Source of the DNA: Alistipes sp.
Lineage (GTDB): Bacteria; Bacteroidota; Bacteroidia; Bacteroidales; Rikenellaceae
Length of the DNA stretch: 64,000 bases
Assembly: GCA_017379015.1 (NCBI GenBank)
Contig: JAFNXN010000017.1
Location: 1 to 64,000, forward strand
Direction: 5' to 3'
The stretch's first letter is position 1, and each line of letters starts with the position of its first letter. Shown here in pieces: positions 45,661 through 55,033 of this stretch. The translations under genes were made by a program, and so were the position numbers. Below the pieces are notes generated by a model that made no database searches, was not told where the DNA came from, and worked only from the letters and a program-made list of their open reading frames with translations.

Positions 45661-48600
45661 ATGAGGAAAATTTTTACTACCCTCAAGTCTGTTGTAGCTG
45701 CAGCTATTGTTGCATCTATGACATTGGCTGCATCGTGTTCTTATGACGATACAGCTCTCGTGGAGCGTGTTGATAGAGTCGAGAAGGATCTCGCTACTTT
45801 GACAGAGCGCGTTGCTGCTCTTGAGAAGCGTTTGGGCGAGGAGGTTGAGGCCTTGACAGCTCTTATTAATGGTAAGGTTGTGGTTACCTCTGTTGAGAAG
45901 CAGGGCGACGCAACTAAGGTTACCCTTTCAGACGGTTCTTCATTCACCGTTTACCCAGAGTGTACAGTAGTTGATACTGACACCGACACTAACACTTACA
46001 TCTCTATCGCAGAGGATAACGGCGTTCTTTACTTCGCTGTTTACGAGATGGGTCAGTTCAAGGAGTGGTTGCTCGTTAACGGCGAGAAGGTTCCTGTTTA
46101 CGATGGCAACGACCAGGACGACGACGTATGTGACAATCCTTACCAGCCTGAGGCACCTGTTGCTCCTCAGTTCAAGGTAGAGGGCGACCAGATCATGGTA
46201 TCTATCGACGGTGGTAACACTTGGGTAGCGTCTGGTTTGTCAGCTGCTGCTGCTGGTGCTCAGATCTTCACTGGCGTTGAGGTTAACACTGACAACACTG
46301 TTACCTTCACATTGGCTGATGGCACTTCATTCAACGTTGTTGTAGCTGAGCTTATCGAGTTCGACACTACACGTGGTCAGCTCTATGTTAAGCCAGGTGA
46401 GACTATCGACATCACCGTTACTATCAATGACTCTGTTGCTGATGTTAACGTTATGAACCAGCCTCTTGGTTGGAAGGCTGAGGTAGCACCTAATGCTGCT
46501 GACGAGAACGGCGAGGGCGAGGGTGACGACGTAGATCCAGGCATGGGCGTTTTGGCTGCTGGTGGCACTGAGTTCACATTGAAGATCACTGCTCCTTCAC
46601 AGGACTTCATCGCTGCAGGTTATGCTGAGAAGAGTGGCTACATCAGCGTTCACTTCAACTCTGACAATGGTGCTTGCAAGGTAGGTAAGATCGCTGTTGA
46701 GGTTGCTGAGATCGCTTTGGATGTTGATAAGAATGGTGTAATTACCGTTACCAACACTTGGGTTGACAAGTACACTAAGTCAGGCTGGTTTGGCGAGGAG
46801 AACGTTGAGGAGTTCAACAACTACTACTTGGCTATCATGCCTCTTGACTACTACAACGAGGATCTCTCACAGATCTACAATCCTAGCTGGAGTGCGTTCA
46901 CTGTTCCTAACGTTGGTGCTTGGATTCATAACTTCTTTGCTAACGTAAATCCTGACTTCAACACCTACGACAAGATTCAGTATGTTGAGGGTGAGAACGA
47001 GAAGTGGGTATTCCAGGCCTCTGTTGAGGATATTCTTAAGCAGATTGACTATGACCGTGTGCTTACTTACGAGGGTGAGTCATTCGCGGTTGTTGTAGTT
47101 CCTACCGATCCAACTAACCAGGGTCGTTTGATGCTCGATATGGCTGTTGTTGCTCCATTCCGTCAGCTCAATGTAAATGTTGAGGTTGCTGAGCCTACTT
47201 GGAACAACGTATTCTTCAACGCTAAGCTTCGTGGTGCTAATGCTTACCACTTCAACATCAAGAATAAGGCTGAGCTTCAGGAAGAGATTAATTACGGATG
47301 GTATCCAAGCGAGGATGCTTACTACGAGGATTATCTCAACATGTGGATGACCGGTGGTCAATTCGGTTCGCACATTGTTAAAACTGACGTTGTAAACCAG
47401 CACATCAGCCTAAACGACCTACTTAACTATACTGCTCTTAAGGGTGAAGAGTATCTCTATCCTTTGGCTCCTAACACTACTTACTACTTCGCTCTTATTG
47501 CAGAGGAGGAGGGTAAGACTGAGTACACTGTGGATGACATTATCCGCTTCGAGTTCACAACTGCTGACCTTGTAGAGGCTGAGACACCATTTGATGTTGA
47601 TGTTACACTCAACGAGGAGGAGACCACTTACTTCAATATCTGTGCTGATGTAACTGTTCCTGAGAATACTGCTGTGGTTTACGCACTTTGGACAGACGAG
47701 GAGCTCTTGGAGAACATCAAGGATACAGTTATCGCTGAGAGCTGGCCTATGGATGACTTCGAGGAGGGTTACTCTTTCAATGTTGAAACACCCACTAATT
47801 CTGAGAATGCTACAAAGTACTTGGCAATGGTAGTTATTGCTGAGGATGGTACTTACTCTATCGTTCAGCGTGAGTACAAGAGCAAGGCTGTTGTTGTTAA
47901 GGAGGGCGTAACTCTCGCTATCAGCAACGTTGAGTTCTTGACAAGCGGAGGCATTGCTAACGTTACTCTTGGTGGTATCGAGGGTCAGGAGGTAGCTTCT
48001 TACCGCGCTTACGCTTGCACTAAGGGTGCAATGTCATACTACGCAATGGATGAGGCTAAGATTGCTACTCTTGCATACGGCAACGACTATAGAATCAAGG
48101 AGTACAAATCTAACCCATTCACTATTACTGGCACTGCTGACTACAAGTATGAGGCAGTAATGGGTAATACATACGTTATCGCTGTAGCTGTTGTATTCGC
48201 TGACGGCACTGTATCTAACGTAGTATGTGAGGAGCACGAGTTCGCTAAGCCAGCACCATGGTTCATTCCAGTACGTGGTGAGTGGGACAACAAGTTCGAC
48301 CTCTATGAGTACAACGGCGGTGATGCTGAGTATGCTTTCTGGTTGTATGACGAGAATAAGAACTACATCGAGGTAATCTGCAAATACAGCCCTCAGACTA
48401 ACTGGGATTACCAGTATTCTGCTAAGTATGTAGCTATCGATGGTACTGAGAAGGTTGCAACTAAGGTTCAGACTCAGGCTCCAAGCGATTATGAGTGCGA
48501 GGCTGGCGAGAAGCACTTCCGCGTAGTGGCTAACTTCGCTGACGGCACACTTATCGAGGTTATCGCATCTATTCCTGCTGTTGAGGTTAACTACCTCGGC

Positions 48601-49362
48601 GAGGGCTCAACTTACGCTCCAGGCGGGGAGCTTGAGCCTGAGCCTGCAGCTGATTGTTTCCAGTATCTCGGTCGCTACTTTGACCTCGACGACAATGACG
48701 AGACAAGCGGTGGTGGCTATATGTACAAGGTAGTTGCTGGTGGTGTTGAGTACTCACTTGAGCTTTACTGGGCTTATGCAAACACAGATGGTGCTATCAA
48801 GGTTGGTACTTACAACTATTGCTATAACACGCCTGATGCTATGTATGCTGGTTGGGATGGTTTCTCTATCATCTCTGACAGCTACTACTACGGTTCAACT
48901 TTGAAGGCTACTGCAGACGGTGTAACCTTGACTCTTAAGGATGCAGATGGCAACCTTATCGGTGAGTATGTTTACGAGGGCGTTGCAACATTTGAGGAGG
49001 AGACTCCAGAGCAGCCCACTCCCGAGCAGCCCGTTGATGCAACTGAGCTTACTATCTCATCGCACTTCACAATCTATGGTGGTTCTGCAGGCGCTGGTGA
49101 GCACGAGTTAGGTTTCTACTATGACGTGGCCAACAGTAAGTTCGTAGACATCGACTTCTTGGCAAGTCCTATTACTGCAGGTACTTACACTTTGACGAAT
49201 GGCTTGTCTGGAATGTACTGCAAGTCACATGGTGGAAGTATTACCGAGATTACTGTTATCGTAACAGATAATGGTGATGGCACTCTTACCTTCGATGCCA
49301 CATTTAAGGCAGGTGATGGTAATTGGTACCACTTCACTTACACTGCAAAGATCTACGCATAG
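45661..49362 (+). CDS. Large surface lipoprotein with DUF4988-like N-terminus
   Basis: A 1233-residue lipoprotein with Cys26 (LAASC). Residues 30-72 form a coiled coil of heptads (VERVDRVEKDLATLTERVAAL), followed by a beta-rich part as in DUF4988-type N-termini. Then come several Fn3/Ig-like domains (about 230-960) and two C-terminal modules (about 1005-1110 and 1125-1233) like those at 1-1419 and 49832-51676. Its codon use (GCT, GTT, GGT, AAG) matches pgk and exbB, not the neighbouring lipoprotein, suggesting high expression. No enzyme motif is seen. It could be an adhesin, S-layer-like or glycan-binding protein. Confidence 0.8.
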   Translation: MRKIFTTLKSVVAAAIVASMTLAASCSYDDTALVERVDRVEKDLATLTERVAALEKRLGEEVEALTALINGKVVVTSVEKQGDATKVTLSDGSSFTVYPECTVVDTDTDTNTYISIAEDNGVLYFAVYEMGQFKEWLLVNGEKVPVYDGNDQDDDVCDNPYQPEAPVAPQFKVEGDQIMVSIDGGNTWVASGLSAAAAGAQIFTGVEVNTDNTVTFTLADGTSFNVVVAELIEFDTTRGQLYVKPGETIDITVTINDSVADVNVMNQPLGWKAEVAPNAADENGEGEGDDVDPGMGVLAAGGTEFTLKITAPSQDFIAAGYAEKSGYISVHFNSDNGACKVGKIAVEVAEIALDVDKNGVITVTNTWVDKYTKSGWFGEENVEEFNNYYLAIMPLDYYNEDLSQIYNPSWSAFTVPNVGAWIHNFFANVNPDFNTYDKIQYVEGENEKWVFQASVEDILKQIDYDRVLTYEGESFAVVVVPTDPTNQGRLMLDMAVVAPFRQLNVNVEVAEPTWNNVFFNAKLRGANAYHFNIKNKAELQEEINYGWYPSEDAYYEDYLNMWMTGGQFGSHIVKTDVVNQHISLNDLLNYTALKGEEYLYPLAPNTTYYFALIAEEEGKTEYTVDDIIRFEFTTADLVEAETPFDVDVTLNEEETTYFNICADVTVPENTAVVYALWTDEELLENIKDTVIAESWPMDDFEEGYSFNVETPTNSENATKYLAMVVIAEDGTYSIVQREYKSKAVVVKEGVTLAISNVEFLTSGGIANVTLGGIEGQEVASYRAYACTKGAMSYYAMDEAKIATLAYGNDYRIKEYKSNPFTITGTADYKYEAVMGNTYVIAVAVVFADGTVSNVVCEEHEFAKPAPWFIPVRGEWDNKFDLYEYNGGDAEYAFWLYDENKNYIEVICKYSPQTNWDYQYSAKYVAIDGTEKVATKVQTQAPSDYECEAGEKHFRVVANFADGTLIEVIASIPAVEVNYLGEGSTYAPGGELEPEPAADCFQYLGRYFDLDDNDETSGGGYMYKVVAGGVEYSLELYWAYANTDGAIKVGTYNYCYNTPDAMYAGWDGFSIISDSYYYGSTLKATADGVTLTLKDADGNLIGEYVYEGVATFEEETPEQPTPEQPVDATELTISSHFTIYGGSAGAGEHELGFYYDVANSKFVDIDFLASPITAGTYTLTNGLSGMYCKSHGGSITEITVIVTDNGDGTLTFDATFKAGDGNWYHFTYTAKIYA

Positions 49363-49394
49363 TAGATATATATGGTCGCACGACCTAAACCTCT

Positions 49395-49431
49395 TCGGAG
49401 CTTCCCAATCGGGAGGCTCCGATTTTTTTTT
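49395..49431 (+). terminator. Terminator after the 1233-residue lipoprotein
   Basis: A stem CGGAGCttCCC / GGGagGCTCCG with an AATC loop, followed by nine T. Confidence 0.85.
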
Positions 49432-49440
49432 GGGGGGGTA

Positions 49441-49745
49441 GAGAGCGAGCAGGGAGAGAGCAGAGAGGGACGAGAGGGACGAGAGAGACGAGAGAGACGA
49501 AAGAGACGAGAGAGACGAGAACGAAGTCGAGCATCATCTTTTTTTTGTTGTTTTTTCTCTCTGTTGTCCCTGCGTCTCTTCGTCTCTGTTGTCTCTTTTG
49601 ACTGCGCTTCTCTCTGTGTCTCTGTTGTCCGCGCTTCTCTCTGTTGTCTCTGTTCTCTCTGCGTCTCTGTTGTCTCTGTTGTCTCTCTGTTGACTGCGCT
49701 TCTCTCTGTTGTCTCTGTTCGCTCCCTGTTCGCTCATTGTTCCCT
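49441..49745. repeat. Purine/pyrimidine simple-sequence block
   Basis: Degenerate GAGACGAGA tandem repeats (49441-49510) face degenerate (GT)CTCTGTTGTCTCT repeats (49551-49735). They can fold back on each other. A shorter related stretch is at about 16400-16490. Confidence 0.7.
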
Positions 49746-49768
49746 CATTGAAATTCATTAAAAAACAC

Positions 49769-49799
49769 TTGATTGAACCCAACTTTTTTTCTATCTTTG
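49769..49799 (+). promoter_or_regulatory. Promoter of the 614-residue lipoprotein
   Basis: TTG (49769-49771), a 20-nt spacer, TATCTTTG (49792-49799). The box is part of a CTATCTT/AAGATAG inverted repeat. Confidence 0.65.
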
Positions 49800-49831
49800 C
49801 CTAAGATAGAAAACAGAATAACTATAAAACT

Positions 49832-51676
49832 ATGAAAGACCTAATTTCAAAACTATCAATGCTCTTCGCAGTACTATCGCTAGCCTTTGTGGCATGCGAC
49901 AAAGACCCCGTAGAAGAGCCCAAGCCAGAGCCAGGACCAGAGCCAAAGCCCGAGGTGGAGCTTACGATAACCTCCGACGCGCAGGAGCGAGTAGCGTTCG
50001 AGGGTGGCGAGGTGGTCATCACCTACACACTTAGCGGCGAGAGCGACACCCTCCCCGAGGCATCGTGCGAAGCTGAGTGGATAAGCAACATCGAGGTTGC
50101 CAGCGGAACAATAACACTCAGCGTAGCAGAAAACGAGAGCTACGAGGAGCGCACGACGAGGGTTAAGATCCTATTCAACGACAAGGAGCATGGCGTAGAG
50201 ATCATCCAAGATCCAGAGCCACAGCCAGTGCCACCAGTAGACGAGCCCGAGACATACAACTACACAATGGCAACCGCCGAGCGTGATGCAAAGGTGTTAG
50301 ATCCTGAGTTCAGCATCGTATTCTCATCAGAGGATGGCAAGACAAAGCTCATAGCACACCTAGTGGAGGCTGTGGGCAACTGGATGCTTGAGGGTAGTGA
50401 GTACAGCTCAGCAAGAGGCACAATAGACCTCGCAAAGACGATGTTCAAGAACGAGGGCGGCATAGTGAAGCTTAGTGATGCCGTAGCCGAGGTGAGCTAC
50501 GTAGGCACTGACGATATCCCACCATCGTCGCGCTGCTACACCTTCACATTTACACTTACTGACAACGACGGCAACACCCACATACTAACATACGAGGGCG
50601 CGGTGGCAAACCTCTACCAGGGTCCTACAGGCCCCGAAGAGTTCGCACCTGCAAAGGTTGTCGCTGTGAAGTCGATGATTGGCAACTTCTTCTTGCAGCT
50701 CTATATCGACAGCACACGCTACCACGAGCTTGACCTTCTCGACGAGATCGCACCAAACGACAAGTATCTCTCTGAGGGAACATACAAGTACAGCGACAAC
50801 AACATAGGTCACACCAACTCGAAGTTCAACATCGAGGGCGACCAGAGCTGCCCATTGGAGGATGCCGAGCTAACATTGTCGCACACCGAGGAGGGAGTAT
50901 CGACAATAAGTGGCTTCATAAAGTCGGTGGCGGGCCACCACATCACCTTCGAGTGGTCGGGTGTTGTCGAGGGCTTCGACTTTACGGAGGAGGAGCCTGA
51001 GGAGCCTGTTGACCCCGAGGAGCCATCAATAAAGGTGGAGGTGAGCGCGGCAAAGGTCAACTATGACCGCGCGGGCGAGAAGCAGATACTCTTCACCGCA
51101 GGCGACCAGTCGCACCAGTTCAACTTCAAACACTCGGAGATCGTTGTTAGCAAGCCTATACCCGACGGCACATACTCAACTGCCGAGGGCACGATGACCG
51201 AGCGTTACTGCAAGCACGACATCGACTTTACGTATGGCGACATGACAAACGTGACGGTGAAGATCACAAACAACAGCGATAGCACAACACGCTTTGTGGC
51301 ACGCTGGACATTCGAGGGCGAGGCATACTCGTTCGACTGGACAGGTGCTGTCGAGGGCTACACCTACGAGGATGTGTCGGGACAGAGACTCGACTTCACA
51401 CCTACACATGTCGAGGTGTCGGATGCTGGCTTCGCAGGTCTATACTTCTACTTCTACGATGCACGCGAGAATGAGCTAGTACTAAACTACGACCGCAACA
51501 AGGTATATATGCCATATATCAACTACGAGGGCACGAAGCTCGACATCGACTCGACGGACTACACATTCGAGTTCTCGGATAATGGCGACGGCACGTACAC
51601 CTACCGTGCTCGCTTTGTGACGCTCGATGGGCGCATCATCGAGTTCGAGGGCGCACTGCCAACATCAGTGAGCTAA
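49832..51676 (+). CDS. Lipoprotein with BACON-like domain and beta modules
   Basis: A 614-residue lipoprotein with lipobox Cys22 (FVAC), then a Pro/Glu-rich spacer (about 26-42), a BACON-like domain (about 44-130), another Pro-rich linker, and four modules (starting about 138, 265, 400 and 515) of the type in the protein at 1-1419. Each has a W/Y-x-L-x-x-x-x-G opening and Y-x-G-A-V/L-x-x ending. It follows its own promoter. The adjacent repeat R2 provides a terminator. A surface-binding role is inferred. Confidence 0.75.
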   Translation: MKDLISKLSMLFAVLSLAFVACDKDPVEEPKPEPGPEPKPEVELTITSDAQERVAFEGGEVVITYTLSGESDTLPEASCEAEWISNIEVASGTITLSVAENESYEERTTRVKILFNDKEHGVEIIQDPEPQPVPPVDEPETYNYTMATAERDAKVLDPEFSIVFSSEDGKTKLIAHLVEAVGNWMLEGSEYSSARGTIDLAKTMFKNEGGIVKLSDAVAEVSYVGTDDIPPSSRCYTFTFTLTDNDGNTHILTYEGAVANLYQGPTGPEEFAPAKVVAVKSMIGNFFLQLYIDSTRYHELDLLDEIAPNDKYLSEGTYKYSDNNIGHTNSKFNIEGDQSCPLEDAELTLSHTEEGVSTISGFIKSVAGHHITFEWSGVVEGFDFTEEEPEEPVDPEEPSIKVEVSAAKVNYDRAGEKQILFTAGDQSHQFNFKHSEIVVSKPIPDGTYSTAEGTMTERYCKHDIDFTYGDMTNVTVKITNNSDSTTRFVARWTFEGEAYSFDWTGAVEGYTYEDVSGQRLDFTPTHVEVSDAGFAGLYFYFYDARENELVLNYDRNKVYMPYINYEGTKLDIDSTDYTFEFSDNGDGTYTYRARFVTLDGRIIEFEGALPTSVS

Positions 51677-51704
51677 CGGAGCAGAGAGCTTAATATAACT
51701 AACA

Positions 51705-51866
51705 GAAGCTGAATAAAAAGTGTATTTTGTCGTTATACTCGCCCTCAAAATCCTCATTTACGCCTAGTAAACTCCGGTTTTTCGGGCTTCGCATGCCTAA
51801 AACTACATCTTTTTCTTCAACTTCTAAACAGTAAGGGGATGACTAATTTACTTTTTAGTCATCCCC
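51705..51866 (+). repeat. ~162-bp interspersed repeat, copy R2
   Basis: Opposite window orientation to R1 and R3. It begins GAAGCTGAATAAAAAGTG (51705). An inverted, imperfect copy of this end finishes at 51824 (CTTTTTCTTCAACTTC). It ends in the GGGGATGACTAA hairpin (51835-51866) followed by TAATTTT. It lies 28 bp after the stop codon of the lipoprotein gene, in the same direction. Confidence 0.85.
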
Positions 51867-51885
51867 TAATTTTGATGTATAATGA

Positions 51886-51918
51886 TTGTTATAGATTCCG
51901 AAAAAAATAGTATATTTG
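51886..51918 (+). promoter_or_regulatory. Promoter of the moxR-bat operon
   Basis: TATATTTG (51911-51918) with TTG at 51886-51888, spacing 22 nt, slightly long. The leader would be about 95 nt. Confidence 0.5.
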
Positions 51919-51943
51919 CAATAATTAGCCTATAAGGAGCGTT

Positions 51944-51959
51944 TCGTCCTATAGGACGA
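51944..51959. promoter_or_regulatory. Perfect 16-bp palindrome in the bat leader
   Basis: TCGTCCTATAGGACGA reads the same on both strands and lies about 60 nt upstream of the moxR start. It may be a regulator site or, in RNA, a hairpin. Confidence 0.45.
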
Positions 51960-52017
51960 GATTTCCAGGATATAGGATAAATGGATGAAGAGAAAAGAAT
52001 AAATAACATAACACACA

Positions 52018-53016
52018 ATGAACGAAATAGTTAACATCAAAGAGCTAAATGCTCATATCGAGCAGGAGTCGATATTTGTCGACACGTTGCGTCGCGAGAT
52101 AGGACGTGTGATTGTCGGTCAGCAACACCTTGTCGACACCCTGCTTATCGGTCTTCTATCGGATGGTCACATACTATTGGAGGGCGTGCCAGGTCTTGCA
52201 AAGACACTCGCCATCACCACACTATCTAAGGCTGTAGATGCCAAGTTCGCACGTATTCAGTTTACTCCCGACCTGCTACCCGCCGACCTTATCGGTACGC
52301 TAATATACTCACAGCGCAACGAGGAGTTTGCAGTGAAACGAGGCCCTATCTTCGCCAACTTTATCCTCGCCGACGAGATCAACCGTTCGCCAGCAAAGGT
52401 GCAGTCGGCACTTCTCGAGGCTATGCAGGAGAAGCAGGTGACCATTGGCGACACCACATACCCACTCCCCGAGCCATTCCTAGTGCTCGCAACACAGAAC
52501 CCACTGGAGCAGGAGGGAACATACCCACTGCCAGAGGCGCAGGTGGACCGATTCATGCTTAAGGCTAAGATCTCCTACCCTAAGCGCACCGAGGAGCTAG
52601 ACATCATACGCATGAACCTACGCGGCGAGGGTCTTCCCGAGGTCAACCGCGTGGTGCGCCCCGAGGATATAATGCGCGCCCGCGAGGTGGTGAAGCAGGT
52701 GTATATGGACGAGAAGATCGAGAAGTATATCATCGACATAATCTTCGCTACGCGCGAGCCTTCGGAGTATAAGCTCAACCACCTACAGTCGCTCATCGCC
52801 TACGGTGGATCGCCACGTGCAAGCATCTCGCTAGCCAAGGCAGCAAAGGCCTATGCCTTCATCCAGCGTCGCGGATATGTCATCCCCGAGGATGTGCGTG
52901 CCGTGTGTCACGACGTATTGCGCCACCGCATAGGTCTAACATACGAGGCTGAGGCTGAGAACATCAGCACCGAGCAGATAATAACCGACATTCTTAACAA
53001 CGTCATAGTGCCCTAA
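52018..53016 (+). CDS. moxR: MoxR-type AAA+ ATPase
   Basis: A 332-residue AAA+ chaperone-like ATPase. It has Walker A GVPGLAKT near residue 46, the D-E-I-N-R Walker B, and A-T-Q-N-P sensor. MoxR proteins usually act with VWA proteins encoded beside them. It begins a six-gene operon; its stop codon TAA overlaps the ATG of the DUF58 gene by one base. Confidence 0.9.
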   Translation: MNEIVNIKELNAHIEQESIFVDTLRREIGRVIVGQQHLVDTLLIGLLSDGHILLEGVPGLAKTLAITTLSKAVDAKFARIQFTPDLLPADLIGTLIYSQRNEEFAVKRGPIFANFILADEINRSPAKVQSALLEAMQEKQVTIGDTTYPLPEPFLVLATQNPLEQEGTYPLPEAQVDRFMLKAKISYPKRTEELDIIRMNLRGEGLPEVNRVVRPEDIMRAREVVKQVYMDEKIEKYIIDIIFATREPSEYKLNHLQSLIAYGGSPRASISLAKAAKAYAFIQRRGYVIPEDVRAVCHDVLRHRIGLTYEAEAENISTEQIITDILNNVIVP

Positions 53017-53900
53017 TGCATCAGACCGAGAATGAAATATTGCGCCGTGTGCGCCATGTCGAGATAAAGACACGCGGTCTTTCCGACGAGATATTTGCGG
53101 GCAAGTATCACACCGCCTTTCGTGGTCGTGGTATGTCCTTCTCGGAGGTGCGCGAGTATCGCGTGGGCGACGATGTGCGCGACATCGACTGGAACGTCAC
53201 AGCACGCTCGGAACGAACCCATGTCAAGGTCTACGAGGAGGAGCGCGAGCTGACAATGATGCTCCTCGTGGATGTATCGCCATCGCGTCTATTCGGCACA
53301 GCAGAGCGCACCAAGAAGAACCTCACAACAGAGATAGCAGCAACCCTTGCATTCTCGGCATCGAAGAACAACGACAAGGTGGGCTGCATACTCTTCTCGG
53401 ACCGCATCGAGAAGTTTATACCCCCAAAGAAGGGTCGTAGCCACATCCTCACAATCATACGCGAGCTTGTGGGCTTCACCCCCGAGGGTGGATCGACAAA
53501 CATATCGGAGGCTCTGCGCTTCCTCGTTGGAGTGAACAAGAAGCGCACTACGTGCTTCCTGCTCTCGGACTTTATCGACGCTAAGTCGGACATAGCAAAA
53601 CTCGAAGATGCCCTGAAGATCGCCTCGTCGAAGCACGACATAATGGCGATCGAGGTCTACGATAAGCGTGACAGAGAGCTTCCCGACGTAGGTATCATTG
53701 AGCTTCGCGATGCCGAGACTGGTGCTACGGAGTGGCTCGACACCTCATCGCGCAGGGTGCGCGACTACTGGGCTAAGCAGTATGCTCAGCGTCACGATAA
53801 TATGCTAGAGATGCTACGCCACAACCGCATAGACTGCGCTCAAGTATCTACCGACGACGACTTTGTTGTGGAACTTATAAAGATGTTCAAGCAGCGATGA
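53016..53900 (+). CDS. DUF58 domain protein
   Basis: A 294-residue protein with the R-V-G-D-D-V-R-D-I-D-W-N motif near residue 50 and a VWA-like fold following, with the M-L-L-V-D-V-S-P-S strand. DUF58 genes habitually accompany moxR. The last four bases overlap the next start (ATGA). Confidence 0.88.
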   Translation: MHQTENEILRRVRHVEIKTRGLSDEIFAGKYHTAFRGRGMSFSEVREYRVGDDVRDIDWNVTARSERTHVKVYEEERELTMMLLVDVSPSRLFGTAERTKKNLTTEIAATLAFSASKNNDKVGCILFSDRIEKFIPPKKGRSHILTIIRELVGFTPEGGSTNISEALRFLVGVNKKRTTCFLLSDFIDAKSDIAKLEDALKIASSKHDIMAIEVYDKRDRELPDVGIIELRDAETGATEWLDTSSRRVRDYWAKQYAQRHDNMLEMLRHNRIDCAQVSTDDDFVVELIKMFKQR

Positions 53901-55033
53901 AAATAGAGCAATACATATCGCGCGCGCTAAGCACCATCGCACTGCTGGTGGTGACAAGCGTAGCACATGCCGACATCCCAACAATCACGGCACGCCTCTC
54001 GAAAGATAGCGTAGAGGTGGGCGATCAGTTTGAGTATATCATAGATATTGAGAAGGATAGAGCCACCGAAATAGGCATTCCCGACTTTGATGGCAACCCC
54101 ACACCCGAAGAGACCAAGAATAGACAGAAGGCACTTAGCAAAATATCGACCTTTACAGAGTATGACGAGGACAAACTCGAGCTTATCGAGGACTACCCCA
54201 TCGACACACTCAAGGTGGAGGGCCGCAAGCTTCACCTACGCAAGCGTTATAGGCTAGCCGTGATGGAGACCGGCGACATGCATCTGCGCCCTACGATACT
54301 CTATTTCGAGAAGAACCGTGACCTTCCCGACACGATCTATGCGCGTGACACACTAACCCTTGCCGTAAGACGCTACGAGGATCTTGACACGATGAGCTTC
54401 CTTGTGGCAGACCCACAGCAAGGCTTCAAGGTAGACTCACTACGTGCTAAGCGTCAACTGCTTACCGAGGGCATCACAACGCAGAAAGACCTCCCATTTA
54501 TGTTTATCGAGGTGCGCGACTATGTTATCTATGGCACAATCGCCGCCATCGTTCTTGCGCTCGTCGTATGGCTACTTGCAACGCTTATGTATCGCTACGC
54601 CCGCAAGCGCGAAACAGAGGTGCGCGTAGCTCCCAAGATACCACCACACATTGTTGCTAATAAGGCTCTTGTCGAGCTAAACAACCGCAAACTATGGCAG
54701 AACGGCAAGTACAAACAGTACTACACTGCTCTAACCTCGATTATTCGCGTCTACATCTCGGAGCGTTGGGGAGTTAGCGCATTGGAGCTTACCACAGACG
54801 AGATTATCGTAGCACTTAGCGACATCGAGATGCCTCACGATAGCCGCATGGCTCTTGTCAACCTGCTACGCACGGCGGACATGGTTAAGTTTGCCAAGGC
54901 ACAGCCCGAGGCTGAGGTCAACGAGGAGTGCTACACAGCTGCCTACTACTTCGTGGAGAACACAAAGGTAGTCAACGAGGAACAGAACGAGGGCAAGGAG
55001 GAGATAACCACCCACACAGATATTAACGAATGA
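53897..55033 (+). CDS. Bat-operon membrane protein, exported N-terminal domain
   Basis: A 378-residue protein. The signal peptide ends about residue 25 (VAHA). A beta-rich periplasmic domain (about 26-200) resembles BatD-type N-termini. One membrane helix is at about 207-232. A cytoplasmic helical domain follows with N-R-K-L-W-Q-N-G-K-Y-K-Q-Y-Y and L-T-T-D-E-I, similar to DUF4381. It overlaps both neighbours (ATGA). It may stand in for BatD, but I cannot prove this. Confidence 0.7.
   Translation: MKIEQYISRALSTIALLVVTSVAHADIPTITARLSKDSVEVGDQFEYIIDIEKDRATEIGIPDFDGNPTPEETKNRQKALSKISTFTEYDEDKLELIEDYPIDTLKVEGRKLHLRKRYRLAVMETGDMHLRPTILYFEKNRDLPDTIYARDTLTLAVRRYEDLDTMSFLVADPQQGFKVDSLRAKRQLLTEGITTQKDLPFMFIEVRDYVIYGTIAAIVLALVVWLLATLMYRYARKRETEVRVAPKIPPHIVANKALVELNNRKLWQNGKYKQYYTALTSIIRVYISERWGVSALELTTDEIIVALSDIEMPHDSRMALVNLLRTADMVKFAKAQPEAEVNEECYTAAYYFVENTKVVNEEQNEGKEEITTHTDINE

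Larger units (their letters stand above)
49363..49831. other. Intergenic low-complexity region
   Basis: After the terminator (49395-49431), 49441-49545 is GAGACGAGA-rich and 49550-49745 is GTCTCTGTTGTCTCT-rich, so the halves are roughly complementary. The promoter of the next gene follows. An ORF across the repeats (49372-49761) is compositionally meaningless. Confidence 0.65.
51677..52017. other. Intergenic region with repeat R2 and bat promoter
   Basis: Contains repeat R2 (51705-51866), the promoter of the moxR-bat operon (51886-51918), and a 16-bp perfect palindrome (51944-51959) in the leader. No gene is seen. Confidence 0.65.

Noticed and set aside
49372..49761. 129-codon ORF rich in Arg, Glu, Ser and Val
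   Set aside because: It is a translation of the simple repeats and crosses a clear terminator (49395-49431).
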